From the NCBI GenBank assembly GCA_021030905.1, contig JAGFMI010000018.1, positions 434,001 to 498,000 on the forward strand: a stretch of DNA of 64,000 nucleotides, written 5' to 3'. The DNA is from Pyrenula massariospora (taxonomy: Eukaryota; Ascomycota; Eurotiomycetes; Pyrenulales; Pyrenulaceae). Position numbers and translations under genes: made by a program. Each line of letters opens with the position of its first letter. Positions within the stretch are counted from its first letter, which is position 1. The notes beneath the pieces are model-generated. The model searched no databases. It saw nothing but the letters and a program-made list of their open reading frames with translations, and was not told the DNA's origin. This document shows, one piece after another, positions 1 to 11,666 of the stretch.

Positions 1-1725
1 CTTAATCCACTCTGGACCGGCGCTAGAAAACAGAGAGGGAAAGGGTTAGCCGGATTCCTCAAGGCTGTGGGCTATATTATACCGCTCATGGACGAGGAAT
101 ATGCAAACTACTATACTAGCCAAATCATGGAGATTCTACTGCGAGAATTTTCCTCGCCTGACGAAGAAATGAAGAAAGTCGTTCTAAAAGTCATCTCACA
201 ATGTGCGAGTACCGATGGTGTTACAGCCGGGTATCTGAAAGAGCACGTTCTCCAAGATTTCTTCAAGAGTTTCTGGGTGCGAAGAATGGCCTTGGACAAG
301 AGAAATTACCGTCAAGTTGTGGAGACTACAGTCGACTTAGGCCAAAAAGTTGGCGTTGGAGAAATTGTGGAACGGATTGTCAACAACCTCAAAGATGAGA
401 GCGAAGCCTACCGGAAAATGACTGTTGAGACCGTTGAGAAAGTCATAGCATCACTTGGTGCGGCCGACATTGGCGAAAGATTAGAAGAAAGGTTGATTGA
501 TGGCGTTCTGCATGCTTTCCAGGAGCAGAGCGTGGAGGATATTGTCATGCTCAACGGATTTGGCACAGTTGTCAACGCCCTGGGGACTCGTTGCAAACCC
601 TATCTGCCTCAAATTGTCAGCACTATTCTGTGGAGGCTCAACAATAAATCTGCCACCGTACGTCAACAGGCCGCTGATCTCATTTCTCGCATTGCGATGG
701 TGATGAAACAATGTGGTGAAGATGCCTTAATGGGAAAGCTCGGCATTGTGCTTTATGAATATCTTGGTGAAGAGTATCCTGAAGTTCTAGGTTCGATCCT
801 CGGAGCGTTGAGGTCGATAGTGACTGTGGTTGGCATCAACCAGATGCAACCTCCCATCAAAGATCTCTTGCCCCGACTAACGCCGATTCTTCGCAACCGT
901 CATGAGAAGGTGCAAGAGAATACAATCGATCTGGTTGGTCGCATTGCAGATCGAGGTCCCGAATCAGTTAATGCTCGAGAGTGGATGCGAATATGCTTTG
1001 AGCTCCTTGATATGCTCAAGGCTCACAAAAAGGGGATCCGTCGGGCTGCAAACAATACATTTGGCTTCATCGCCAAGGCCATTGGTCCGCAGGATGTCCT
1101 TGCTACTCTGCTCAACAACCTCCGGGTACAGGAGAGACAGTCGCGTGTCTGCACTGCTGTGGCCATCGGTATTGTTGCTGAAACTTGTGCGCCATTCACC
1201 GTTCTCCCCGCATTGATGAACGAGTACCGAGTGCCAGAGCTCAATGTCCAGAACGGCGTTTTGAAGTCTCTGTCGTTCCTCTTTGAGTACATCGGTGAGA
1301 TGGCAAAGGACTATGTCTATGCCGTGACACCGTTGCTTGAAGATGCTCTCATCGACCGAGATCAGGTTCATCGCCAGACGGCGGCGTCGGTCGTCAAGCA
1401 TGTGGCCCTGGGCGTCGTTGGATTGGGATGTGAAGATGCGATGCTTCATCTTCTGAACCTACTGTATCCCAATCTTTTCGAAACTAGCCCCCACGTTATC
1501 GATCGAATTGTTGAGGCTATTGACGCGATCCGCATGGCCGTCGGTACGGGAATCGTGATGAACTACGTTTGGGCAGGGTTGTTCCACCCCGCGAGGAAGG
1601 TCCGTACGCCTTACTGGAGATTATACAACGACGCCTACGTACACGGTGCCGACGCCATGGTTCCTTACTACCCAAACTTGGCAGATGAGGGTCTTGGCAG
1701 GGATGAACTTGGTATTGTCCTCTGA
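1..1725 (+). CDS. SF3B1: Splicing factor 3B subunit 1 (SF3b155/Hsh155), C-terminal part
   Basis: The frame is open from base 1, so the 5' part of the gene lies outside the window. The 574 visible codons are the C-terminal HEAT-repeat superhelix of SF3B1, the U2 snRNP subunit that clamps the branch-site helix in the nucleus. Near-identical blocks to the human protein are [40 protein letters not shown] and FHPARKVR. The segment RNRHEK corresponds to the region where pladienolide-resistance changes are known in human SF3B1 and looks wild type. No intron interrupts this part. The protein ends GRDELGIVL, equivalent to human YELDYIL. The cancer hotspot region (human K700) lies just upstream of the window. 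The family assignment is certain; the start is not visible. Confidence 0.97.
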   Translation, partial: LNPLWTGARKQRGKGLAGFLKAVGYIIPLMDEEYANYYTSQIMEILLREFSSPDEEMKKVVLKVISQCASTDGVTAGYLKEHVLQDFFKSFWVRRMALDKRNYRQVVETTVDLGQKVGVGEIVERIVNNLKDESEAYRKMTVETVEKVIASLGAADIGERLEERLIDGVLHAFQEQSVEDIVMLNGFGTVVNALGTRCKPYLPQIVSTILWRLNNKSATVRQQAADLISRIAMVMKQCGEDALMGKLGIVLYEYLGEEYPEVLGSILGALRSIVTVVGINQMQPPIKDLLPRLTPILRNRHEKVQENTIDLVGRIADRGPESVNAREWMRICFELLDMLKAHKKGIRRAANNTFGFIAKAIGPQDVLATLLNNLRVQERQSRVCTAVAIGIVAETCAPFTVLPALMNEYRVPELNVQNGVLKSLSFLFEYIGEMAKDYVYAVTPLLEDALIDRDQVHRQTAASVVKHVALGVVGLGCEDAMLHLLNLLYPNLFETSPHVIDRIVEAIDAIRMAVGTGIVMNYVWAGLFHPARKVRTPYWRLYNDAYVHGADAMVPYYPNLADEGLGRDELGIVL

Positions 1726-2798
1726 TCCTGTTCCAGTTTTACATCGGTGGTGAATTCCGGGGACGGCCCTTCTCAGAGCTTACGTTGACAAGGGGTACGG
1801 AGAATTTAGAGGTATTTCCGGGAGTTCGTAATAACATCCATTATTGTCTCCTGGCTATGATTTTGTAGAGATGCGCCGCGGGCTATAACTGTCCACGAAG
1901 CTACGTGACCGTCAAGATTGTGATATCCTCGCAAGCGCGTAATTGTGATATTCATGCGTAATCTGCGTCTGATGGTGTGGAAACGTAACGGCGCTGTTTC
2001 TTAGGCTGATCGGCTAATGTTGACGGCCACCGAGGGGCTCTCCCTTCTGCCACGGCTCGACCTTCGGCTTTCCAGCGTCGTAAGGTCATTCCTATGCAAG
2101 GCTGGCGAGCCTCAAAAGAGAAATCGTGAAGCCGTGGAGGTCGGTGTTCCCGGATTAGGCTGGATGTGGCATAGCGGCCAGTCCGAGACGTGCAACGTGC
2201 GACGCCAAACCTTCCCGTGCCTCCTTTCTCCTTCCAGACCACCACACTTGACAATCTCCATCGTCTCTGAGGCTTGAGGTGCGACTTCAAATGTCAGAGA
2301 ATTCAAGAAGCCTCCGATATCTCCACCGGGTCTCGATGGCCATTCCTGCGACCTGACTCGCCAATCACTTGACCCATGGCGTGCTGGCGGCAGCCTTGCA
2401 GCAGTCCTGAGGGAGATGATCCACTGCTACGTAGTCGGCGATTCCACACTTTGTCACAATATCCCAGACCCTCAGCGCATTATCGATGTCGCTGTTCATA
2501 ACGGCTCCAATGCGCATGTCTATGCGGTCTTTTCTTCTCTCTCCATCCTTCCGTTCGAAGGCTCTGTGCACTTGTGGCATTGTCGTTCCTTACCGACCAT
2601 TCTCTCTTTTCTATTCGCAAGCTGATCTCAACGGTCGCTGACCTTTGGCTGTTTCGTTTCTCTTACTCACACTCCTTTCCAACTTGGCATATCTCTTGGG
2701 ATCTTGCACAGCAGGCCTGTGAATTTGGCAAGATACGCATCGAGGAGCAATTCAGTGTTCCGGAAATCCTGCTCTTGCATGCTTCTACCGCAGGCAAG
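1726..2798. other. Intergenic, SF3B1 to secreted protein
   Basis: It holds the SF3B1 3' end and the upstream region of the secreted Ala/Pro/Ser-rich gene. Short open frames occur on both strands (for example about 1950-2290 minus) but show no recognisable protein or codon pattern. No repeat or RNA gene is seen. Confidence 0.6.
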
Positions 2799-4060
2799 AT
2801 GAGGTGGCCACAGATCCTTGGGCTTTTGGCCTTCGCGACGCAAAGCTTGGCGAAGGTATGCTTGAACAACAGTGGCCGATCGACATGGACAAGCGCTGAT
2901 CAATTCAAAGGCTGAGCCAGAACCCCAAATATCCATCACAGTACCGGTGAACGGCGCGACGACTCTCCAGGAGACGTTAACGCTGCCAGCGGGATTGGCA
3001 CAGACAATGACCACGACGGTAATGCAAACGATGACAGTGATGCAAACAGTAAGCGGAAATGCTCTTGTTCATGAGTGCAAAGAGGGTTAATGAAGCTGTT
3101 ACAGATGATGTCGACGATGACCATGATGCAAACTGTGACGGTACCTGGTACCTGTGCGGCAACAGCAGCACCGCCAGCGGCAGCTGGTAGGACATCTCAT
3201 ATCTATTGAGTCGTAACAAATCACTAACGTGCCTAGCATCTGCGCCTCCAGCAGCAGCCGCTCCTCCTGCCCAAGCACCACCTGCTGCCTGTATGTGATC
3301 TTGGTATCCAATGTTCGCTTCTTGAGTTTCAGCTAACATCTTCCAGCCTCTGCCTCACAGGCTCCCGCTGCTGCACCACCGCCAGCTGCTGCGCCACCTC
3401 CATCGTCTGCTCCACCAGCTTGTATGATGTCTTCCCCATAACGTACTCTCTTGGTCTTCAATCTAATATCTTCCAGCCGCCGCCTCCCAAGCAGCAGCGT
3501 CTGCACCGTCCGCCGCCCCAGCCTCTACAGCCACCGCCGTGACTCCTGGAACAATCGGTTCAAACGGCCAATGCAATTGCGCCTGCATGTGTCCGGCGGG
3601 CTCATTCCCCATGGGCGCTGCTGCCATGCCCGCTCCTGCAAACGCTCCTCCCGCAGCCGCCGCTCCTCCTGCCTCTACCATGGTTACCATGCCTTCATCT
3701 AGCGCCTCCGCCGGCGCGTCGTCCCCAGCCGGCAGCGAAAAGAGCTCGCTCTCTAGCCCCGGCTCCTCACCAGCTTCTACGTCACCAGCTAAAGCTGCCG
3801 CCCCACCCGCCGAATCTTCCCCCTCGTCATCATCGCCATCCCCACCCTCTTCTTCTCCTACCCCTCCTCCGTCACCGTCTCCATCCTCTGTTGCCCCCGC
3901 CGTGTCAGCCATGACTGCGAAGCCTTCGCCGGCCCAACCCGCACAGCAAGGAGGCGGTGGTGGAAATGGAGGTGGAATTGGAGATATCAATACATATTCA
4001 CTAAAGAGTGCGGTGACGGTCCAGATTGGGCAGAGGGACGCAATGCCAACGTTGCTCTGA
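2799..4060 (+). CDS. Secreted Ala/Pro/Ser-rich low-complexity protein, six exons
   Basis: Exons, by frame and splice sites: 2799-2855, 2911-3048, 3105-3186, 3237-3290, 3347-3421, 3477-4060, giving 329 aa. The N-terminus MRWPQILGLLAFATQSLA is a clear signal peptide cleaved near the first exon junction. Exon 3 supplies short MQT/MT-rich repeats. Exons 4-6 each open with Ser/Ala-Ala-Ser and encode Ala/Pro-rich, probably disordered, mucin-like sequence. A small Cys cluster (CNCACMC) sits near the start of exon 6, followed by long Ser/Pro/Ala tracts and a Gly-rich stretch. No GPI tail is visible. All five introns are 50-56 bp, and introns 4 and 5 resemble each other, which suggests exon duplication. 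The function is unknown; a wall-associated or secreted structural protein is an inference. Intron boundaries are unconfirmed. Confidence 0.65.
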
Positions 4061-4685
4061 GGATTTCTGAGGGAGAATTGGAATCTCTCTACCTACAGGT
4101 TGATGGAGTCGAAAGAAGAAACTTCATTTCGCTTATTTTCGCAAGGATCGAAATTTTTTTTTACCCCGATGGCATTATTTTAGGCCCGATGCTATTGGCT
4201 GGATGCCTGCATGGCGTCTGCTTTTGCCTCGAGATATGTAGATAGTCGATAATATCAATTGTGAAATACTTGCACAAATTGTATGCTATGAGACTCTTCG
4301 ATATAACGTCGGTGGTCTTGAATTTATAGTTCCATGTAAATTTCTAATAATAATGTCGATCAATAGAGAATTGTAGCAGGTGAATGACTTGTGTAGATAA
4401 AGATCTTACTCTTCTTTGAACTGAGGAGCGGTGCGTTTTGATTGTGCAAGTCCGTGGTTGGTGACATGCGAAACACTTTTTCATCCAGGGGATATCAATA
4501 CTATGACTATCTAGGCGGCGCCACGACAACTCATAATTTGCTTACTATTCCATCCTCGAAGTTGGGGTTCGATTGGTGTTCGTACATTTGTTTTAGCCGT
4601 TTTGCCTTCCATTCAACTTTCACTGACGCTCTTTGGCTCTAGTCTACAATCGTCAATCTCTCAGATGCGCACCTCATGGTCCGCC
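4061..4685. other. Intergenic between convergent genes
   Basis: This is 3' flank of the secreted-protein gene (+) and of valyl-tRNA synthetase (-). It contains an oligo-T run near 4157 and AT-rich sequence typical of 3' ends. No gene is supportable. Confidence 0.6.
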
Positions 4686-7600
4686 TCAACCCTCCAACCT
4701 CAACCTCTCCAGATCCTTCAGCGCCTCCTCAAACCCCTGCAACTCAGCCTGCGCGTCCTTCAACTTCTTCTCCTCCCCCTCCTTCACCTCGTCTTTCACC
4801 TTCTCCCAGCCCGCTGCACCCATCACCCGCTCCGACTTTCTAATCTTCTCGTTCGCGTCCTCAATCGACGCTTGCACCTTCGCCCTCTCCTTGTCCAGAT
4901 CGATCCGGCCCGCGACATGGAGGTAGACTTTCGCGCGGGCGCTGACGGGGTACACGGCACAGCCACGGGGCGGCTCAGAGTTTGAGGGGGGGAGGATGTC
5001 GACTTTGCCGGTGAACTTGAGACCGAGGGCCTTGATGCTCATGTGCTGATCGCGGGCGATCGCGTAGCTGCTCTCGTCGAGGGTCTGGACGGAGAGGTCG
5101 CCGGGCTCTTTGAAGCCGTACTGCGCGAGCAGACTGCGTTCCGCCTCGGCGATGGAGATGACGAAGCGATAGTTTTCGGCGTCGGCGGAGTAGTCGAATT
5201 GGGGGATGAATTGGGGGTAGGGAGCGATCATGATGGATTTCGTGTCGTCGCCTTGTCTGCGGGGAAGGCTCTGCCAGAGGTGCTCGGTGATGAATGGCAT
5301 GATAGGGTGGAGGAGGAGGAGGCCGCCTTCAAGGGCGGTGTACAGGGTCTGCTTGAGAGACTCTTCTTTCTCGGCGGGTAGCTGTGAGGCGAAGGCTGCT
5401 TTGCTGTATTCGATGAAAACGTCACAGAAATTGAATAGCCAATATTGATACAGAGCTTGTGTCGAGTAAGCAAACTCACGGTCTTCGATCGCTTGGTTGA
5501 CTTCTCTAGCTGTGGTGTTGAGCTGGTGCAGAACCCATTTTTCAGCCGTAGAGAATGGTTCCGTATCTATGGCAGAAGATGTAGGCTTGAAATCATCGCC
5601 CAGTCGCCCCTTCGCGAAATTGGTAGCCTGGTAAATTTTGTTGCAAAATCGGCGATAGGTTTCAATGACTTTGATATCGAAAGCAATATCACCGCCTAAA
5701 TAGCCAAATTAGTTTAATGATCATGCGTAAGATTTACATGAACAGCTTACCTCCAGTGGTGTAGTTCACCAGGGCAAACCGAAGCGCGTCAGTACCACAT
5801 TGTGAAATTCCTTTTGGAAAGGCAGTTTTTTGATAATTCTTCGCCCGGACCACCTCGTTCTCTTCGATATTTCCGACTAGAAGCTTCTGATGGAGATCTT
5901 CAAGCCCGATACCATCGATGATGTCGATGGGATCGATCACGTTTCCAAGAGATTTGGACATCTTTCGACCTTCCGAATCTCGTATTAAGGAGTGACAATA
6001 AACTTCCTTGAATGGTGCTTGCTTAGTTAATTTCAATCCGAACATAATCATTCTCGCAACCCAGAAAAAGATGATGTCCCATCCCGTTTCCAGGACGGAG
6101 GTAGGATAAAAGTCCTTCATGTCCTTCGTCTGATTTGGCCAACCCAAGGTTGAGAAAGGCCACAACCCAGAGGAGAACCAGGTGTCCAAAACGTCTTCGT
6201 CTCTCTCAAGCGTAAATTTCCTTCCTGGGAACTTTTGCTCTGCTTTGGTCTTGGCTTCTTCGGACGACGCTGCAGTCACCCACATTTCGCCATCACTACG
6301 ATCACCTTCTTCTCCCTCAAATGAGATGAAATATGCCGGAGCCTGATGGCCCCACCACAGCTGCCTGGAGAGACACCAGTCTTGAAGGTTTTCCATCCAC
6401 CCCAGATAGTTTTTCTCTGCGCTATCAGGGCGGATTTTAATGCTGCCGTTCCTTACTGCTTCAATAGCAGGCCCCGCCAGGGACTCCATCTTCATCCACC
6501 ATTGCGGCTTGAGTATTGGTTCAATTATATCTTTCGATTTAGCACAACGCGGCACCTTCATGGGATTGTTCTCCCATTTCACGTATAGTCCTTTTTCTTT
6601 CAGAGCCTTGGTCACTTCATAACGCGCATCGAATCTCTTCATACCCTGGAATCGACCTGTGTTGGAATTGAGGGTGCCGTCATCATTGAAGATATTGATG
6701 AATGGCAGATTAGCCTTCTTCCCACGAACAAAGTCGTTTTGGTCATGCGCTGGGGTGATCTTCACTGCTCCAGTTCCAAAATTACGATCCACATCCTCGG
6801 CTCCAAATATCAACAAGGAGCGTTCAAGAAACGGGTGCTTTGCCTTCTTGCCAATCAGTTCTTTGTATCGCTCATCGTCTGGATGGACAGCGATTCCTGT
6901 GTCGCCCAGCATGGTCTCCACTCGTGTCGTTGCAACCTCAATTTTCTTATCTGTTCCTTCTATCTCGTAGCAGAAATGGGTCAAAACGCCGAACTCTATC
7001 GGTTTCTGGTAACCTGGCACTTCAAGTAGTTTCCTTCCCGGTATTTCTACATTGTCTACCTCTAGATTCGACAATGATGTCCCCAACGCCGAGCACCAAT
7101 TCACCAACCTATTGGCCCTATAGATGATTCCTTCGTCGTGGAGCCTGATGAATGTATCCCGCACAGCTGCAGACAGATTTTCATCCATTGTGTAGGCCTC
7201 TCTTGTCCAATCCAGCGATCCTCCTAGACGTTTGAGTTGACTGGTGATGTTCGCATGGTACAAGTATTTCCAGTCCCAGATTTTCTGGACCAAAGCCTCT
7301 CTTCCAATATCATGCCTAGTTTTTTTTTCATTCTTCCAAAGCATCTTTTCCACCACGCTTTGAGTGGATATACCCGCATGATCGCATCCAGGAACCCATA
7401 GAGTCGTGAGACCCATCATCCGAGCCCTTCGTATCATAGTATCTTGTAGAGCGTTCGTTAAAGCGTGGCCCATGTGCAGAGATCCAGTGACGTTCGGAGG
7501 TGGAATGGGAATAACGAATGTTCCTCTATCGCTCACATGGTCATTTTGGGCGTATCGAGGCTGGAATAGCTTATTATCCTCCCACCATTGATATCTATTT

Positions 7601-8155
7601 GACTCAATTTTCACGGGATCGTATGCATCGCCTGCGGGTGTCTTCTTAGCAGCTTTTTTCTCCTTAGACTTCGAAGGCGGCTGTGACGCTTGCTCTCGTT
7701 GCTGTTTCTTCTGCTTCTCTATCTTCTCTAAGAACTTCTTTTCCTTTTCGGCTTTCTTGCGCTCTTTCTCAACTGTAACATTAAAAAATGTCAGAACGAT
7801 GTTGGTAGAAAGTCATTAATTGGTTCTACGGAAAATGGCATTAAGATATTGGGCATGAGTCAATCAGACTAACTCAGATTCATTCATACTTTCTTTTGCG
7901 GTCTTTGGCTGCCCATCCTTCCCCACAGGATTGATGCCATCAATTGCGGAACCAGCATCTTTACCCCCCTGCGATTGGCCTATGCTATCCTTGGTCTCAG
8001 CACTATGAATCGCCGTGGTGGTCTCATCGGAGGTCGGTGGAGGAGGTCCAGAGACTGAGCCTGTAGGCTCGCCAGCTATGGCACCTTTAGTGTGTGGGGG
8101 TCGTCTCTGGACTTAACAACCTACTTGGATTGTGTGTAGCTGCATTGAGTGCCAT
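4686..8155 (-). CDS. VAS1: Valyl-tRNA synthetase
   Basis: Class I aminoacyl-tRNA synthetase that charges tRNA-Val. Exons (minus strand): 8155-8125, 8084-7890, 7772-5751, 5695-4686, giving 1085 aa, close to yeast Vas1. After a lysine-rich N-terminal extension the catalytic domain begins near [11 protein letters not shown]. The HIGH-type motif is HMGH in [13 protein letters not shown] and the KMSKS motif is KMSKSLGN. The editing (CP1) domain lies between them, with an anticodon-binding domain and a C-terminal coiled coil at the end. The first intron is only 40 bp (8085-8124); without it the frame stops, so it is probably real. No in-frame AUG lies between the chosen start and the nearest upstream stop, yet that stretch reads ILVSRLFRPLPARRHFA, which looks like a mitochondrial presequence. 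The gene may therefore make a mitochondrial form by another start or splice. Confidence 0.95.
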
Positions 8156-9089
8156 GGCAAAGTGCCGCCGAGCTGGCAAAGGCCGGAAGAGCCTGCTTAC
8201 CAGTATGGTGGGCAGAACTTAAGCTGCAAGGTATTTCAGTTCAGATTCCAATCATGCGTAGAGACTCCTCAACGAACAGACCACAGACAATTGTGATAAA
8301 GTCAAAGATCCTCAAAGGCTTCTCAAAACATTCAGTCGTGTGAGTCACTGTCAGGTATCTGTTTGCGACCTCCCAAGAATTTGTGACTCTTGAAGCTTCA
8401 ATGCGGTAACGGTTCCGTCTCTGGTCCGAGCCGAGTATCCCCGGCGGCAAGAACGGGTCCTATTCTACTATCAGGTGCTTAAGACGGTGGTTCCACGTCA
8501 ATTCCCAGTGATCTCAAGGTCACGGCATCATTACAGTTCTCAAGCTTTAAGAAGGATCCATTTATTTACTATCTAGAACCATCAATAGGAAAGCGACGCC
8601 AAACCCGGCGTCTTTTACAACTCCTGGAACATCTGTTCTCGGGGGAAAGACGAGGAACTGAATCGTAGTGTGAATTGTAATGGAGAGGCGTGGATTTTAA
8701 AAGCCCCTAAGTCTTGCTGGAGTAATGAAAAGGAGAAAACAACCGCTGTTCGTATCCTATCAAAAATCATAAGCCATCACGTTCCTGCGTATCTGGATGG
8801 TCTGAAGCATGCCATCAATCATGGATGCCGATATCCTTCCTGTAAGGACGACCGTGCTGCGTTCCCTGTCGCCTTTTAGGGTGCGAATCCCTCGAGCTAA
8901 AGGCTAGACTAGCCACTGCCAACGGAACTTCCAGTTCTAGTCTGTGTTCGCAGCCATCTAAAGCGTACCATTTGTCGGCACAAACGCGACGTTGCGATAA
9001 ATATCTCAAGCTCGGCTACGGGATAATGCTGGAACCTAGAGCTCTAGAGGAGGCTGTCACTTGAAGTGGCTTGGCCGAATTCTCGGTTC
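8156..9089. other. Upstream region of valyl-tRNA synthetase / 3' flank of CK2 alpha
   Basis: Both neighbours are on the minus strand. The first 65 bases next to the ValRS start are in frame with it and encode a basic, acid-free peptide. A 69-codon minus-strand frame (8241-8450) has no recognisable product and could be a leader uORF. A sequence near 8879-8896 faintly resembles a B-box but has no partner A-box. Nothing else is seen. Confidence 0.55.
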
Positions 9090-10331
9090 CTAGGAGACAT
9101 GGTTGTGTGCATTCTGCATTGCGGCGTTGCGGACAGGCTCAAAATAACGATGATCCATTGCCTCCTGTGCTGTCAAACGTTCCTGGAAAATGTTAGATTA
9201 TTGACGTTAACATGCTAAGAGGAAAAATTGTAACACACTTGGTGATCGTATTTGAGAAGCTTGTCGAGGAAGTCTATAGCTTCTGCGCTCACAAATCTCT
9301 GATTTTCTGAATTGACAAATGTGTGCCAATTTTTTCGCGGAAATCTACCGAGAATATCATCGTACTGTGCATCGAGTTCGATGTCATATCGGTCTAGGTA
9401 CTCGAAGAGGTCGTCCGTTCCCAGCACCTTTGCTATTTTCACAAGCTGATCTGCGTTGCTATTGCCATGGAAAAAAGGTTCTTTTCGAAAGATCATGGAG
9501 GCAAACATGGCACCCAGAGACCACATATCTAAAGAATAGTCGTATTCCTGGAAGTCGACGAGGAGTTCAGGGCCCTTGAAGTATCTCGAGGCTACTCTCA
9601 CATTGTACTCGGTTCCTTGATGATAAAATTCCGCGAGTCCCCAGTCGATTAATCGTAACTGTAATTCCTTAGTATAGCGAGCTCCAACGAATGCGTCCGA
9701 CATACCTTCCGCTTTTCATGGTCAATCATTACATTGTGTGGTTTCACATCTCTGTGCATGATACCCTTGCTATGGCAGAAGTCAAGTGCCTTGAGGAGTT
9801 CGTAGATGTAGAATCGCACATCGTAATCAACGAATCGAGGATACAGAGTCCGGAAATCCGTGTTGTTGACGTTTTCAAAGACAAGGCTAGGCGTTTTGCT
9901 TTGACTGTCGCGCACCACATCCAACAATGCCACAATATTCGGGCCACCCGAGAGATTTTGAAGGATTTTAATCTCACGTTTTATCTTCTTCTTTTTGACG
10001 GGTTTGAGAACTTTGATGACGCACTTCTGGTAATTGACGACATTGATCCCTTCGAAAACCTCGGAATACTTCCCTCGGCCTGAGTGACTGTTGTCAGTGC
10101 ACGTTCTCTGCGCTCGTCTTCCCATTATACGATCTGCTGAGAGACTTGGTTGGAGTAGACTTGCCAATCTTTCGAATCACCTCGTAGTTTTCAAGTACAC
10201 CCCAGGCAATGTTCACGCTGTCATAATCCCTAGATTGCATTAGCTATCACCACTAGGATTGCTAAACACTCTAAGACTAACCAGTATGACCGTGGCATCG
10301 TTTGATTTACGTCCGCGTACACCCGAGCCAT
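9090..10331 (-). CDS. CKA1: Casein kinase II catalytic (alpha) subunit
   Basis: Ser/Thr kinase CK2 alpha. Exons: 10331-10282, 10229-10165, 10079-9706, 9658-9239, 9182-9090, giving 333 aa, the usual length. The N-terminus [17 protein letters not shown] is typical. Later features are the P-loop [11 protein letters not shown], the ATP lysine in [17 protein letters not shown] (the basic cluster that recognises acidic substrates), the catalytic loop HRDVKPHN, the CK2-specific DWG in place of DFG (IDWGLAEFY) and [11 protein letters not shown]. Intron 2 (10080-10164) must begin GCAAGT rather than GT to keep the conserved IGRGKYS block in frame, so it is a GC-AG intron. The other three introns are GT-AG of 47-56 bp. 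CK2 acts in the nucleus and cytoplasm as a constitutive kinase. The gene is divergent from RPP1. Confidence 0.97.
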
Positions 10332-10721
10332 GTTGGTCGTGAGCTCGGTAAGGGCGGTACTGAGAGCCTGTCAAGGGTTCAATGAAACAGTTGGGAATAG
10401 CTTCGCTGGAGACGTATAGCAGCTCAAAAGCACATAGTACTGGCGACGTGGTAGCAGTCGCGGCTCTCGAACCCCACGAAGTGGGCCACCGCGTATGGAA
10501 TACGCTCAGATGATGGCCTTTACGCGGTCGCATTTCCCCACAACTATTATATCTGGGCGCGGTGGCGGGCGAACCTCGGGCGAAGTTGGGGTCGCGCTGC
10601 GGAGACGATTTGGGTCGAGACTCCCGAGAACAACCACCAGGAGACGCCTAACAGAAACTATTTGACGAGAATAGAAGGACTTTGCCGCCAAGCCTCATAA
10701 TATGCTACATTCGCTCACGAC
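10332..10721. promoter_or_regulatory. Shared divergent promoter, CK2 alpha / RPP1
   Basis: This 390-bp interval separates two divergent start codons and must contain both 5' ends. No clear TATA box is seen, as is usual for housekeeping genes. It also holds spurious minus-strand frames of 61 and 97 codons. Confidence 0.6.
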
Positions 10722-11666
10722 ATGTTCTATGACCTCAATGTGCCGGTGACTGGTCTTGACGGCGATCTCGGCCAGACACTGAACTTCTTAGCCGAATGTC
10801 AGTACTCTGCCCCACACAACGCTCTTTTCTAATACTTATTAGTAGGATACGATGTCGTCGCGCTCACACGAAATATCACAACGAAGTTACCTATCAATAT
10901 CACAGATGATCTTATCCCTCGACCACCAGAACCCACCAATACACTCCAGTCGCTGAAGCTACTCACAAGACTTACCTTAACGATTTCCGACCCGTCCCAG
11001 AACCATCGCCTTTCTACGATCCAGCATTCTTACAATCTCCTAGCACTTCGGCCTGTGAACGAGCGTGCTCTAGGTGTCTGCTGCCACTCCCTTGAATGCG
11101 ACCTGATTTCCTTAGACCTTAGCCAGCGACTCCCTTTTGTCCTCAAATTCAAGACAGTTGCTTCAGCCCTCCAGCGCGGCATTCGCTTTGAGATTTGCTA
11201 CTCACCGGGACTTACCGGAGGTAGCGCAGAGAGCAGGCGCAATTTGATCAGTGGAGCGACTGCCCTTATCCGTGCTACAAGGAACAGGGGGATCATCATT
11301 AGCAGTGAAGCAAAAAATGCGCTCGGTGTTAGAGCACCATGGGACGTCATAAATCTCGCTGTAGTTTGGGGTCTGAATCAAGAGAGAGGAAGGGATGCTG
11401 TTGATGAGGAGCCGAGAAAAGTTGTGGCCCTCGCCCGTATGAAAAGAGAGAGCTTCAGAGGAGTGGTCGATTTCCTTCAAGATCAAAAACAAGGCATCAG
11501 CGACAAGTGCGGGGAGCTGGAGGTCACTAATGGCTTGAAAAGGAAAGCTTCAGGAGAACCGACCACTGGGGGACGACTGAGCAATTCTTCCGCCCAAGAA
11601 AAGGATATCCCGAAGCGTGAGATTAAAAGACGCGACAGAAAAGGCAAAGGCAAAGGCAAAGGCTGA
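10722..11666 (+). CDS. RPP1: Ribonuclease P/MRP protein subunit (Rpp30/Rpp1)
   Basis: Protein subunit of RNase P and RNase MRP, which process the pre-tRNA 5' leader and pre-rRNA in the nucleus. Exons 10722-10797 and 10843-11666 (45-bp intron) give 299 aa. It opens MFYDLNVPV and continues ELGYDVVAL, LLTRLTLTISDPS, LPFVLKF, FEICYSPGLT and GIIISSEAKN, all hallmarks of the RNase P p30 TIM-barrel family (compare human HLGYSVVAI, ILTRLTIIVSDPS, FELVYSPAI). The C-terminus is a disordered basic tail ending in KGKGKGKG, encoded by four AAAGGC repeats just before the stop. It is divergent from CK2 alpha. Confidence 0.92.
11640..11663 (+). repeat. Hexanucleotide microsatellite (AAAGGC)x4
   Basis: Four exact AAAGGC units encode the Lys-Gly tail of Rpp1 immediately before its stop codon. 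Length variation between strains would change tail length in frame. Confidence 0.8.

Noticed and set aside
3463-3990. 175-codon Gly/Ala-rich minus-strand frame
   Set aside because: Antisense shadow of the Ala/Pro/Ser-rich exon 6 of the secreted protein.
8879-8896. B-box-like GGTGCGAATCC upstream of ValRS
   Set aside because: No A-box and no foldable tRNA around it.
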